Source of the DNA: Devosia sp.
Lineage (GTDB): Bacteria > Pseudomonadota > Alphaproteobacteria > Rhizobiales > Devosiaceae
NCBI RefSeq assembly: GCF_028290435.1
Contig: NZ_JAQGJV010000027.1
Span: forward strand, 55,218-119,217
Reading direction: 5' to 3'
Length of the DNA: 64,000 bases
The notes under the pieces are model-generated. The model was not told the origin of the DNA and did no database searches. It worked only from the letters and a program-made list of their open reading frames with translations. How positions within the stretch are numbered: position 1 is the first letter of the stretch; each line of letters starts with the position of its first letter. A program made the position numbers and the translations under genes. Shown in pieces: positions 34,110 to 43,192 of this stretch.

Positions 34110-35459
34110 TCAGTTCTCGCGGAACGCGTGGCTGAACCGCTGCTCGATCGGTCCCACGAGATAGGACCATACCGTCCGGTCGCCGGTGCGGAAAAAGCTT
34201 TCCGCCGGCATGCCGGGCACCAGCGACGCTCCCGCGGGCAATTTGCCAAGCTCACTATCGGCGATGTCCACGCGAACCGAAAAATATTGCGTGCCGGTGG
34301 CCACGTCCTGCACCAGGTCCGGGGAGATCGTCCTGACGCTGCCCACCAGGTCCAACGTGGTTTTGGCGTCGTAGTTCAAGAGCCGCACTTCAGCCGCTTG
34401 CCCTACGGACAGCTTGCTGATCTCCATGGGGCTGACGCGCATGTCCACCAGCAGATGGTCCTCCTGCGGCACGATGTACATCAGCGTGTCGCCCGGTGCG
34501 ACGACGCCCCCAACGGTTTGCACCACCGACTCGTGCACGGTCCCGGTCACGGGCGCGCGGATTTCGAGGCGCTTCAATCTGGCCTCCGCCGCAATCATGC
34601 GCTGCATCAGTTCCCCCACCGTCTGGGCCACCGTCTGCAATTGCGTCAACGCGTCGGAGCGGAAGTCGCTGACCACCTGGTCGCCCTGCATCTTGAGTTC
34701 GGAAATGGAGCTTTCCGTTCCCGTGATCGAGGCTTGGACACCAGCCGCCTGGCCGGCCAGTTCGGCCTCGTTGCGCTTCATTTCATTCAGGCGCTGGGCG
34801 GAAATCAGCTCCTGGCTGTGCAGGGTGGTGAGTTGCTTCAATTCATCGCGCACGACAGCGAGCTGGTCATTGTAGGCGCTCAACTGCGCCGTGTAGCCGC
34901 CGATGAGCGAGTGCTTTTCTTCGACCAGTTGATCAATCCGCGCCACCTGGTTTTCCATCGACAGCTTGCGCGACTGGCGCAGACGCTGCTGCTGGCCCAT
35001 CACCACCGACAGGTTTGGATCGGCGGGCCAGTCGGCGGCCACGGAGGGAACGTACATGGCCGTATCGCCGGTGCTTTCGGCGGTCAGCCGCGACTGCGTG
35101 CCCAACCCCTCGCGCAATTGGGTCAGTATCACCTCGAGTTCGGCGCGCACCGACACATCATCAAGCGTCAGCAGCACCTGGCCGGCTTCGACATGCTGGT
35201 TGTTCTGCACCATGATCTGGCGCACGATACCGCCCTCGGAATGCTGCACCTTGCGCGAGCCGCCCTCGGCAACCACCACGCCATTGGCAATCACCGCGCC
35301 CTCGACCTGAGTGGTGGCAGACCAGCCGCCAAGTCCCACGAACAGCGCCAGTATGATGCTCACACCCAGCATCGCATGCCGGTTGAGACTGCGCACATTA
35401 CGATCGATGCTTTTGGGCCGCAGTGCCAGGCGGCTGTTGAGGTTTACCGCCTTACGCAC
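34110..35459 (-). CDS. Type I secretion membrane fusion protein (PrsE/HlyD family)
   Basis: A 449-residue adaptor. GTG 35459 was chosen: CAGGA lies 7 bases upstream and the start overlaps the ABC gene stop by 8 bases (GTGCGTAA). An N-terminal membrane helix (AMLGVSIILALFVGLGGW) is followed by the first lipoyl half (GVVVAEGGSRKVQHSEGGIV), a long coiled coil (about 100-280), the second half (EIRAPVTGTVHE) and a beta-barrel ending MPAESFFRTGDRTVWSYL, the PrsE/AprE signature. In Rhizobium, PrsD/PrsE export glycanases and adhesins with RTX-type signals; the RTX protein at 51008-52855 is a likely cargo. Confidence 0.93.
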   Translation of the reverse strand: MRKAVNLNSRLALRPKSIDRNVRSLNRHAMLGVSIILALFVGLGGWSATTQVEGAVIANGVVVAEGGSRKVQHSEGGIVRQIMVQNNQHVEAGQVLLTLDDVSVRAELEVILTQLREGLGTQSRLTAESTGDTAMYVPSVAADWPADPNLSVVMGQQQRLRQSRKLSMENQVARIDQLVEEKHSLIGGYTAQLSAYNDQLAVVRDELKQLTTLHSQELISAQRLNEMKRNEAELAGQAAGVQASITGTESSISELKMQGDQVVSDFRSDALTQLQTVAQTVGELMQRMIAAEARLKRLEIRAPVTGTVHESVVQTVGGVVAPGDTLMYIVPQEDHLLVDMRVSPMEISKLSVGQAAEVRLLNYDAKTTLDLVGSVRTISPDLVQDVATGTQYFSVRVDIADSELGKLPAGASLVPGMPAESFFRTGDRTVWSYLVGPIEQRFSHAFREN

Positions 35460-37170
35460 TTTGTGTCCTGACGATCGTCTGAGGAATAGATATCTGGTGC
35501 AATACGGAATCCTTATTGCCGAACGCCACCTGGCGCCCCTCGCGCATGAACAGGAGCTTGTTGATTGCGGCGATCGCACTGGGGCGATGGGCCACCACCA
35601 CCACGATTGCACCGCGCTTGCGCGCATCGGTGATTGCCTCGGTCAGCGCCTGGTCGCCTTCCATGTCGAGATTGGAATTGGGTTCGTCCAGCACGATCAG
35701 GAAGGGGTCGCCATAGAGCGCGCGGGCCAACCCGATGCGCTGCCGCTGCCCCGATGAAAGGTCGGAGCCATTGGTGCCGATGCGGGTTTCATAGCCATTG
35801 GGCAGCGTGATGATGAAGTCGTGCACCCGTGCGGCCCTGGCGGCCTTGAGGATCGCCTCGGTCTCGTGCCGCGGACTGAAGCGACCGATATTCTCGGCGA
35901 TCGTGCCATCCAGCAATTCCACCGCCTGGGGCAAATAGCCGACGGCTCCGCCAAGCTCGACGGGGTCGAAATGGGAGATTTGCGAGCCATCGAGCCGCAC
36001 GGCGCCGCGCAAAACCGGCCATACACCCACCAGCGCCCGGGCGATCGAGGATTTTCCTGAGCCGGAAAGACCGATAATGCCCAGCCCGTCCCCCGCGACG
36101 AGCTCGAAGGAGACATCGAGCACGACCGGCCCGCGTCCCGGATCGACCCCCGTTGCCAGGTCCTCGACGCTCAGCCGGTCCGTCGGCAACGGCAGTTGGG
36201 TTGGACGCACCGGCACTTCCGCAAATGCCATGACCTGGGCGAGCCGCGCGACCGCCTGCCGGGCATTGACGAAACCCCGCCACTGCAAGACGACCTGCTC
36301 GATCGGTGCCAGAGCGCGCGAGGTCAGGATGGATGCGGCAATCATCAGGCCGCCCGTTGCCTGCCCTTGAATGACAAGATAGGCGCCCAGTGCCAGCACC
36401 GCCGATTGCAGCAGGTAGCGGACGCCCTTGGTAATCGAGCCATAAAATGCGGTTCTGTCGGCCGAACGCTGCTGCGTGCGGGCCAGGTTGTCAGCCGCTT
36501 GGCCCCAGCGGCGCGTGACGGCGCTCAGCATGCCCATGGCGATGATGGATTCGGCATTGGCCTCAGCATCGCTGGCAAGCGAAGCGCGTTCGCTCGCCGC
36601 CGCCGTGGTGGCCAGCGCCGGTCGGCGCGAATGCAATTCGTTGATGACGAGGAGCCCGCCGATCAAGATGCCACCGCCCAGCGCAAAGGCGCCGAGCCAG
36701 GGATGCAGCATGAAAGCGAGCCCTATATAGAGTGGCACCCAGGGTACATCGAGCAGCGAGATCGCCCCCGGGCCGGCGATGAACAGTCGCACGATGTCCA
36801 GGTCATGGATCGGGCTGGCGCGTCCACCATGGCTGCCGCGCAGCTTCAGCCGCACGGTTGCGGGAAATAGCACTTCGGCGAACCGGTCGTGGATCAGCCC
36901 GCCAAGCCGGCCCGCCATACGCGAACGGATCCACTCGATCATCGCATACATACAATAAAGCACCACGATGAGCCCCGTCAGGGCCACAAGGGTCGGTATC
37001 GAGCGGCTTGGCAGCACCCGGTCATAGACCTGCAGCATGAAGACCGAGCCGGTCAGCATGAGCAGGTTCGAGGTAACGCTGAGTGCAAAAAGCACGCCGA
37101 TAGGAACGCGTACCAGGCGAAGCAGATCGCCTACCGGTCTGGCACCGGTTCCATGATGCATGGTATTCAA
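35452..37170 (-). CDS. Type I secretion ABC transporter (PrsD/AprD family)
   Basis: A 572-residue exporter of the PrsD type without a C39 or C39-like domain. About six membrane segments lie in residues 20-300. The ATPase has Walker A GLSGSGKSS near 367, signature LSSGQRQRI near 467 and Walker B FLIVLDEPNSNLD. TTG 37170 was chosen because AAGGGG lies 6 bases upstream; ATG 37161 is the alternative. It overlaps the fusion-protein gene by 8 bases. It is divergent from the acetyltransferase gene at 37539. It belongs to a different subtype from the C39-like exporter at 11990-14140. Confidence 0.92.
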   Translation of the reverse strand: MNTMHHGTGARPVGDLLRLVRVPIGVLFALSVTSNLLMLTGSVFMLQVYDRVLPSRSIPTLVALTGLIVVLYCMYAMIEWIRSRMAGRLGGLIHDRFAEVLFPATVRLKLRGSHGGRASPIHDLDIVRLFIAGPGAISLLDVPWVPLYIGLAFMLHPWLGAFALGGGILIGGLLVINELHSRRPALATTAAASERASLASDAEANAESIIAMGMLSAVTRRWGQAADNLARTQQRSADRTAFYGSITKGVRYLLQSAVLALGAYLVIQGQATGGLMIAASILTSRALAPIEQVVLQWRGFVNARQAVARLAQVMAFAEVPVRPTQLPLPTDRLSVEDLATGVDPGRGPVVLDVSFELVAGDGLGIIGLSGSGKSSIARALVGVWPVLRGAVRLDGSQISHFDPVELGGAVGYLPQAVELLDGTIAENIGRFSPRHETEAILKAARAARVHDFIITLPNGYETRIGTNGSDLSSGQRQRIGLARALYGDPFLIVLDEPNSNLDMEGDQALTEAITDARKRGAIVVVVAHRPSAIAAINKLLFMREGRQVAFGNKDSVLHQISIPQTIVRTQSA

Positions 37171-37538
37171 AGTTGGCCCCTTTAGCGCTGACGCCGCCGC
37201 GCCGGACAGGCGCCTTTAAATCCTAAAAGTTGTCTCAATTGAGGACAGTTGCCCCAGAATCGAATTTCCACAATTCGTCTCATTCTGGTGCATCCGCCAG
37301 TCGTTTTAACTCCATCAGATGGAACGTTCGATGGATCGGAATACATCGAAAGAGCTATACAGCCCCATGGCGGCATAATTCTTGGCGAGTAACTTCCGGC
37401 CACGCCCCAAAAGGGAGGTAACGCCCTAGCTCGATTGGGAAATTGCCGCCATCACTGGCCCTGATAGCTTTGGCCCCACGGCGAAATCAAAGCCCTTCCG
37501 CGTAGCGGGAGAGCGGGTCGCCACACTAGGGGAAGCCA
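37171..37538. other. Non-coding divergent promoter region (368 bases) between the secretion genes and the amino-sugar genes
   Basis: No gene is seen. It contains relatively AT-rich DNA near 37210-37330 and the CTAGCTCGATTGG string at 37426-37438. The AGGGGAAG at 37528-37535 is the ribosome site for the plus-strand gene. Promoters for both directions are expected here but no clear -35/-10 pair is claimed. Confidence 0.5.
37426..37438 (+). promoter_or_regulatory. CTAGCTCGATTGG element upstream of the amino-sugar operon
   Basis: It matches the site at 31667-31679 in 11 of 13 positions and lies 101-113 bases upstream of the ATG at 37539, the same distance as in the other copy. A shared regulator or promoter element is possible. 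Confidence 0.25.
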
Positions 37539-38036
37539 ATGCTGAAGCGGGTCTCGCTGGGCGAAGGGGTGGTGATACACCAGCCTGAGCTGGTCAATTT
37601 GTACGATTGCTCAATCGGCCACGGCAGCCGGATCGGCGCTTTTGTCGAGGTTCAGAAGAACGTCTCGATCGGGCGGAACTGCAAGATTTCCAGCCATAGC
37701 TTCATCTGCGAGGGCGTCACCATCGAGGATGGGGTGTTCATCGGCCATGGCGTGATGTTCACCAACGACATCTATCCACGGGCAACCAATGACGATGGCG
37801 AATTGCAGGGTAGCGACGACTGGTCGGTCGTGCCCACCATCGTGCGGGCCAATGCCTCGATCGGCAGCAATGCCACCATTCTTCCCGGCCTGACGATTGG
37901 CGAGGGCGCCCTCGTGGGTGCCGGTGCCGTGGTCACGCGCGACGTGCCGGCCGGCGCGGTGGTTGCGGGCGTCCCCGCCCGGGTACTCCCCTCCGCCAAT
38001 TCCCTCCCCATGCAACATGAAAGGGCGCACCAATGA
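37539..38036 (+). CDS. Left-handed beta-helix N-acetyltransferase, WbpD/WlbB-like
   Basis: A 165-residue hexapeptide-repeat acetyltransferase. Repeats such as IGHGSRIGAFVEV, IGRNCKIS and IEDGVFIGHGVMFTNDIYPRA match WbpD/WlbB, which acetylate the 3-amino group of UDP-2-acetamido-3-amino-glucuronate using acetyl-CoA. VVTRDVPAGAVVAGVPAR closes the helix. AGGGGAAG lies just upstream of ATG 37539. Its stop overlaps the next start as ATGA. The order acetyltransferase, oxidoreductase, aminotransferase matches a Wbp-like module, which supports the substrate call. Confidence 0.88.
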   Translation: MLKRVSLGEGVVIHQPELVNLYDCSIGHGSRIGAFVEVQKNVSIGRNCKISSHSFICEGVTIEDGVFIGHGVMFTNDIYPRATNDDGELQGSDDWSVVPTIVRANASIGSNATILPGLTIGEGALVGAGAVVTRDVPAGAVVAGVPARVLPSANSLPMQHERAHQ

Positions 38037-39070
38037 TCGGCGTCGGTGTTATCGGCTACGGCTATTGGGGGCCAAACCTGGTCCGCAACTTCTCGGATGT
38101 CCCGAATGTCGACCTGCGCTGGGTCTGCGACCTGCAGACCGAGCGGCTGGCCCGGCTGCGCACCCGGTATCCGGCCGTGCAGATCACGGAGGACTTCGAG
38201 GCGGTCCTGAACGACCCCAAGGTTCATGCGGTGGCGATCGCTACTCCCGTCTCGACCCATTTCAACCTCGCCATGCGCGCGCTACGTGCCGGCAAGAGCG
38301 TGTTCGTGGAAAAGCCGATCACCTCGACAGCAGAACAGGCGGAACGCCTGATTGAGGAAGCCGACCGGCGCGGCTTGACGGTGGCTGTCGACCACACTTT
38401 CATCCACACGGGCGCGGTCAAGAAGCTGCGCGAGGTGATCCGCAAGGACCTCGGCGAGGTCTATTATTACGACTCCGTCCGGGTCAATCTGGGCCTGTTC
38501 CAGCACGATGTCAGCGTGATGTGGGACTTGGCGGTGCACGACCTGTCGATCATGGATTTCGTGCTTACCGAGCGCCCGCGCGCCGTCTCGGCCATCGGCA
38601 TGTCGCACGTCGCCGGCTCGCCCGAGAATATCGCCTACCTGAACCTGCATTTCGACTGCAAGCTCATCGCCCATGTGCACGTCAACTGGCTGGCTCCAGT
38701 CAAGATCCGGCGCACGCTGGTGGGTGGCAGCAACAAGATGGTCGTCTATGACGATCTCGAGCCCAGCGAAAAGATCAAAATCTACGATAGCGGCATCACG
38801 CTCGATCCCATGGCGCCGCAGGCCGGCGAGCGCAAGAACCAGATGCGCATCGGCTATCGCACCGGCGACATGTTCGCGCCTCAGCTCAACGTCACCGAGG
38901 CGCTGGGGTCTGAACTTGCCGAATTCATTGACTGCGTCGAGCAGGGCACCCAGCCCACCGCCAATGGTGCTGCCGGTTTGCGCGTCGTGCGCATTCTGGA
39001 AGCGGCCACGCGCTCGATGGCCCAGGGCGGCAACCTTGTTGAACTCGCTCAGGAGCGCGTCCTCGCATGA
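38033..39070 (+). CDS. Gfo/Idh/MocA-family UDP-sugar 3-dehydrogenase, WbpB/WlbA-like
   Basis: A 345-residue NAD-dependent oxidoreductase. VIGYGYWGPNLVRNF is the Rossmann motif and VFVEKPITSTAEQAERL carries the conserved Lys of the EKP motif. In WbpB/WlbA-like enzymes the 3-hydroxyl of UDP-GlcNAcA is oxidised to the ketone used by the coupled aminotransferase. The gene overlaps the acetyltransferase before and the aminotransferase after it by four bases each, so the three are translated together. Confidence 0.88.
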   Translation: MIGVGVIGYGYWGPNLVRNFSDVPNVDLRWVCDLQTERLARLRTRYPAVQITEDFEAVLNDPKVHAVAIATPVSTHFNLAMRALRAGKSVFVEKPITSTAEQAERLIEEADRRGLTVAVDHTFIHTGAVKKLREVIRKDLGEVYYYDSVRVNLGLFQHDVSVMWDLAVHDLSIMDFVLTERPRAVSAIGMSHVAGSPENIAYLNLHFDCKLIAHVHVNWLAPVKIRRTLVGGSNKMVVYDDLEPSEKIKIYDSGITLDPMAPQAGERKNQMRIGYRTGDMFAPQLNVTEALGSELAEFIDCVEQGTQPTANGAAGLRVVRILEAATRSMAQGGNLVELAQERVLA

Positions 39071-40170
39071 TCCCGTTTCTCGATATCAAGGCCCAATACA
39101 CCACGATCCAGGCGGAGCTTGAGGCTGCCGCGCTCAAGGTGCTCCGGTCTGGCCGCTACGTGCTGGGCGAGGACGTGGCGGCGCTCGAACAAGAGTTCGC
39201 CGCCTATTGCGGCACCAGCCACGCCATTGCGGTCAATACCGGCACCAGCGCGCTGCATCTGTCCCTGCTCGCCGCCGGCGTCGGACCCGGGGACGAGGTC
39301 ATCACCACGCCCTTCACCTTCGTCGCGACCGCCGCCGCTATCAGCTACATCGGCGCAATCCCGGTCTTCGTCGATATCGACCCGGTAACCTTCAACATCG
39401 ATCCCAACCAGATCGAGCGCGCCATCACGCCGCGTACCCGCGCCATCGTCCCCGTCCATCTCTATGGCCAGATGGCCGACATGGATCCGATCCTGCAGAT
39501 TGCCGCCAAGCATGGCCTCGTGGTCATCGAGGATGCGTGCCAGGCCCATGGAGCGACCTATGGCGGCCAGCGCGCCGGCAGCTTGGGCGTTTCGGGCTGC
39601 TTCAGCTTTTATCCGGGCAAGAATCTGGGGGCATGCGGCGAGGGTGGCATCATTGTCACCAACGACGACAAGCAGGCCCAGCAGATGCGCATGCTGCGCG
39701 ACTGGGGCCAGGACCGCCGCTACCATCACGTGACGCAGGGCTTCAATTACCGCATGGACGCCATCCAGGGCGCCATTCTGCGGGTCAAGCTGCGCCAGCT
39801 TGAAACCTGGACTGAAGCGCGGCGCACGCGGGCGCGGCTCTATACTAGCCTCTTGGTCAATGGGCCCGTTGAGGTTCCGCGCGAGGCGGCAGGTCGCCGC
39901 CATGTCTGGCATGTCTTTGCAGTGCGCACGCGCGACCGCGACCAGTTGCAAAAATTCCTGCTGTCCGAGGGCGTCGAGACCGGCCTGCACTATCCCATCC
40001 CGGTGCACCTGCAACCCGCCTATGCCCATCTGGGTCATGGACAAGGCGATTTCCCCGCGGCTGAAGCGGCTGCAAACACCGTGCTCTCACTCCCGCTCTA
40101 TCCGGAACTCAGCCTGCGAGACGTGGAGATCGTTGCCGAACTCGTAAAGCAGAATGCCTATGTCGATTGA
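39067..40170 (+). CDS. DegT/DnrJ/EryC1/StrS aminotransferase, WbpE/WlbC-like
   Basis: A 367-residue PLP-dependent sugar aminotransferase. TGTSALHLSLLAAGVGPGDE and IEDACQAHGA are family motifs, and the PLP lysine is in FSFYPGKNLGACGEGG. In the Wbp pathway it aminates the 3-keto sugar from the preceding dehydrogenase using glutamate. It overlaps its upstream neighbour by ATGA and its downstream acyltransferase by 17 bases. Length is typical (360-400). Confidence 0.92.
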   Translation: MIPFLDIKAQYTTIQAELEAAALKVLRSGRYVLGEDVAALEQEFAAYCGTSHAIAVNTGTSALHLSLLAAGVGPGDEVITTPFTFVATAAAISYIGAIPVFVDIDPVTFNIDPNQIERAITPRTRAIVPVHLYGQMADMDPILQIAAKHGLVVIEDACQAHGATYGGQRAGSLGVSGCFSFYPGKNLGACGEGGIIVTNDDKQAQQMRMLRDWGQDRRYHHVTQGFNYRMDAIQGAILRVKLRQLETWTEARRTRARLYTSLLVNGPVEVPREAAGRRHVWHVFAVRTRDRDQLQKFLLSEGVETGLHYPIPVHLQPAYAHLGHGQGDFPAAEAAANTVLSLPLYPELSLRDVEIVAELVKQNAYVD

Positions 40171-40843
40171 ATCGATCGAAACCAGCCGCCGGACCACCTC
40201 GATCCACGGGCGCCGCGCTGCAGCGGACGATCCGCAATTCGAGCATGGCCTGGCCGACTGGTTGGCCAGCACCTATGGTGCCGACACCCTCGCCGACGTC
40301 TATGCCCGCTTTGCTGTCGGCGAGGGCAAGCTTGACGCCTTGATGCGCCGGGCGATCTGGAAGGCCAGCGCCAGATCGTGCGGCTCCGGCCTGCAGGTCG
40401 GCAGCCAGGCCAGTTTCCGCAACATCGAAACGTTCGAGATCGGCGCCAATGTCTTCATCGGCACCGGCGCCTACATTCAGGGCCGGCATGATGGCACCTG
40501 CATCATTGGCAACCAGGTGTGGATCGGGCCGCACGCCTATCTGGACGCCCGCAACCTTATCCTTGGGGACTATGTGGGCTGGGGCCCGGGCGCCAAGGTG
40601 CTGGGTTCCCAGCATACGGGCATGCCTGTCAGCGAACCTGTCATCACCACCGACCTTGAAATCAGGCCGGTCCGCGTCGGCGCGGGTGCCGATATCGGCA
40701 CCAATGCCACCATCCTGCCCGGCGTCAGCATCGGCGAGGGCGCCATCATCGGCGCCGGGGCCGTGGTGACCACCGATATTCCTGCCTATGCGATCGCGGC
40801 CGGGGTTCCCGCCCGTGTGCTGCGCTACCGCAAGGACGCCTAG
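40154..40843 (+). CDS. Left-handed beta-helix acyltransferase (CysE/LacA/NodL type)
   Basis: A 229-residue protein with an N-terminal 90-residue non-repeat part and a C-terminal hexapeptide-repeat domain (IGANVFIGTGAYIQG, IGTNATILPGVSIGEGAIIGAG). The putative catalytic His is in LGSQHTGMPV. It may O- or N-acetylate a sugar of the repeat unit. The start lies inside the preceding gene (ATG 40154, or 40160), 17 bases before its stop, so translation is coupled. The substrate is unknown. Confidence 0.85.
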   Translation: MPMSIESIETSRRTTSIHGRRAAADDPQFEHGLADWLASTYGADTLADVYARFAVGEGKLDALMRRAIWKASARSCGSGLQVGSQASFRNIETFEIGANVFIGTGAYIQGRHDGTCIIGNQVWIGPHAYLDARNLILGDYVGWGPGAKVLGSQHTGMPVSEPVITTDLEIRPVRVGAGADIGTNATILPGVSIGEGAIIGAGAVVTTDIPAYAIAAGVPARVLRYRKDA

Positions 40844-40878
40844 GTAACACCCTCTTCCTCCACGAAAGGAGCCAAGTC

Positions 40879-41853
40879 ATGCAAGGCAAGCGGATACTTA
40901 TTACCGGCGGATCGGGCCTGATCGGCTCGCATATCGCTGACCTCGTGGCGGCCCAAGCACCCGCCGAAATCGTCATCTATGACAATTTCGTCCGCGGCCG
41001 GCTGGAAAACATTGCCGCGGCCCAGGCCATTGCGCCCATCACGGTCGTCACCGGCGACATCCGCGACCGCGACCTGCTGGCAAAGAGCATGGCTGGCATC
41101 GATATCGTTTTCCACCAGGCTGCAATCCGCATCACCCAGTGTGCCGAGGACCCTCGCCTGGCCCATGACGTTCTCGCGACGGGCACGTTCAACGTGTTGG
41201 AAGCCGCCGTCGCCGCCAAGGTAAAAAAGCTCGTGGCAGCCTCTTCCGCCTCCGTACTGGGTGCGGCTGACGTGTTCCCCACCACCGAACAGCATCATCC
41301 TTACAACAACCGCACCATCTACGGCGCCGCCAAGACCTATAACGAGGCCCTGCTGCGCAGCTTCAACGAGATGTATGGCCTCGATTACGTGGCGCTGCGC
41401 TATTTCAATGTTTACGGCCCGCGCATGGACGTCTACGGCGCCTATACGGAAGTGCTGATCCGCTGGATGGAGCGCATCGCTGCGGGCCTGCCGCCCATCA
41501 TTATGGGTGATGGCACCCAGACCATGGACTTCGTGCATGTCCGCGATATCGCTCGCGCCAACGTGCTGGCTGCTACCTCGGATGCAACCGACGCCGTGTT
41601 CAACGTCGCCAGCGGCACCGAGACCAGTCTCAGCGATCTCGCGCGCATCCTGCTCGGCGTCATGGGGTCTTCGCTCGCGCCGATCCACGAAGCCGCCCGC
41701 AAGGTCAATCCGGTCGCCCGGCGCCTGGCCTCGACGGAAAATGCCGAGCGCGAGATCGGCTTCCGTTCCCAGATTTCGATCGAGGAGGGCATGGCAGACC
41801 TCGTGTCCTGGTGGCGCGCCGAGCGCATGCCGCAGCGGAGCGATGTCGCATGA
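40879..41853 (+). CDS. NAD-dependent nucleotide-sugar epimerase/dehydratase
   Basis: A 324-residue extended short-chain dehydrogenase (GalE/WbpP-like). ILITGGSGLIGSHIAD is the NAD motif, VAASSASVLG carries the Ser, IYGAAKTYNE the Tyr and Lys, and ALRYFNVYGPRMD is typical of UDP-sugar epimerases. AAAGGAG at 40865-40871 sets ATG 40879. It overlaps the next aminotransferase as ATGA, so the two probably act on the same sugar. Whether it is a 4-epimerase or a 4,6-dehydratase cannot be decided; the paired aminotransferase would fit a keto product. Confidence 0.87.
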   Translation: MQGKRILITGGSGLIGSHIADLVAAQAPAEIVIYDNFVRGRLENIAAAQAIAPITVVTGDIRDRDLLAKSMAGIDIVFHQAAIRITQCAEDPRLAHDVLATGTFNVLEAAVAAKVKKLVAASSASVLGAADVFPTTEQHHPYNNRTIYGAAKTYNEALLRSFNEMYGLDYVALRYFNVYGPRMDVYGAYTEVLIRWMERIAAGLPPIIMGDGTQTMDFVHVRDIARANVLAATSDATDAVFNVASGTETSLSDLARILLGVMGSSLAPIHEAARKVNPVARRLASTENAEREIGFRSQISIEEGMADLVSWWRAERMPQRSDVA

Positions 41854-43055
41854 GCCCGCGCCAGATTCCCGTCGCCAAACCCGTTCTCGACGAGCTCGAA
41901 GTGGAGGCTGCCCGCCGGGTGATCCTCTCCGGCTGGGTAACGCAGGGCCCCGAAGTCGCCAAGTTCGAGCAGGAATTCGCCGCCTATGTGGGCGCGCCGT
42001 TTGCATGCGCGGTGTCAAACTGCACGACGGCGCTGCATCTGGCGCTGATTGCGGCCGGCGTCGGGCAAGGCGATGAAGTCATCACCGTCAGCCACTCGTT
42101 CATCGCCACCGCCAATGCCATCCGTTATTGCGGGGCGACGCCGGTTTTCGTCGATATCGAGTCCACGGGCTTCAATATCGATCCGGACCAGATCGCTGCC
42201 GCGATCACGGCGCGGACCAAGGCCATTATCGTCGTCCATCAATTGGGCATGCCGTGTGACCTGGCCCGGATCGTTCCGATCGCCCGCCAGCACGGCATCA
42301 CGCTGATCGAAGATGCGGCCTGTGCCACAGGCAGCGAAATCCTGTGGGATGGCAATTGGGAGCGCATCGGCGCCCCGCATGCCGACATCGCCTGCTTCTC
42401 CTTCCATCCGCGCAAGGTCGTCACCACCGGCGACGGCGGCATGCTGACCACCGCGAACCCCGACTACGACCGCAGGTTCCGCCTGCTGCGCCAACACGGC
42501 ATGACGGTGCCCGATACCGTGCGGCATGGCTCACGCCAGGTGATTTTCGAAAGCTATGACGAGGTCGGCTACAACTACCGCATGACCGATCTGCAGGCCG
42601 CCATCGGCCGCGTCCAGCTTGGCCGCCTGCCTGACATCATCGCTGCCCGGCGCAAGCTTGGCGCGCTTTACGCCTCGCTTTTGTCGCGAATCGATGGCCT
42701 GCGTCCGCCAACGGAGCCGAACTGGGCCCGCAGCAATTGGCAAAGCTATTGCGTGACTTTGCCGGCCGGCGCGGACCAGGAAAGTGTCATGCAGGTCCTG
42801 CTCGATCGGGGCATTTCGACCCGCCGCGGGGTGATGAATTCTCATCTCGAGCCGGCCTATGCCGAGCCTGGCATGTATCGTGCCGCAGGTTCCCTCGCAC
42901 GTTCGGAAACGGCCCAACATACGTCGATCATGCTCCCGTTGTTCGTTCAGATGAGCGAAGACGACGTGCAGTATGTGGCGAGCGAATTGGGCCAGGCGCT
43001 AGCGTTGCGGCCCGCTGATATCCCGGGACAAGCGCGCGTTTCGGCGCACGCCTGA
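41850..43055 (+). CDS. DegT/DnrJ/EryC1/StrS aminotransferase (second copy)
   Basis: A 401-residue PLP enzyme, similar in fold to but distinct from the one at 39067. SGWVTQGPEVAKFEQEFAAY, SNCTTALHLALIAAGVGQGD and IEDAACATGSE are family motifs; the PLP lysine is in FSFHPRKVVTTGDGGML. ATG 41850 overlaps the upstream stop (ATGA); longer readings lack support. The HxRK and GWVTQG variants are common in perosamine/4-amino-4-deoxy sugar synthases, so it may aminate the product of the upstream epimerase/dehydratase, which is an inference. Confidence 0.9.
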   Translation: MSPRQIPVAKPVLDELEVEAARRVILSGWVTQGPEVAKFEQEFAAYVGAPFACAVSNCTTALHLALIAAGVGQGDEVITVSHSFIATANAIRYCGATPVFVDIESTGFNIDPDQIAAAITARTKAIIVVHQLGMPCDLARIVPIARQHGITLIEDAACATGSEILWDGNWERIGAPHADIACFSFHPRKVVTTGDGGMLTTANPDYDRRFRLLRQHGMTVPDTVRHGSRQVIFESYDEVGYNYRMTDLQAAIGRVQLGRLPDIIAARRKLGALYASLLSRIDGLRPPTEPNWARSNWQSYCVTLPAGADQESVMQVLLDRGISTRRGVMNSHLEPAYAEPGMYRAAGSLARSETAQHTSIMLPLFVQMSEDDVQYVASELGQALALRPADIPGQARVSAHA

Positions 43056-43192
43056 GTGCCTTCCCGACGTGCCTAGATCGAGCGATACGGGACGCTAAGC
43101 CGATCTGGTGATCGTGCCGCCGATGCGCCACCGGTACGGTGTTCCGGTGGACGCGACGCGGACCAGTGGATCGTAGAACAAGGACCGGCATA

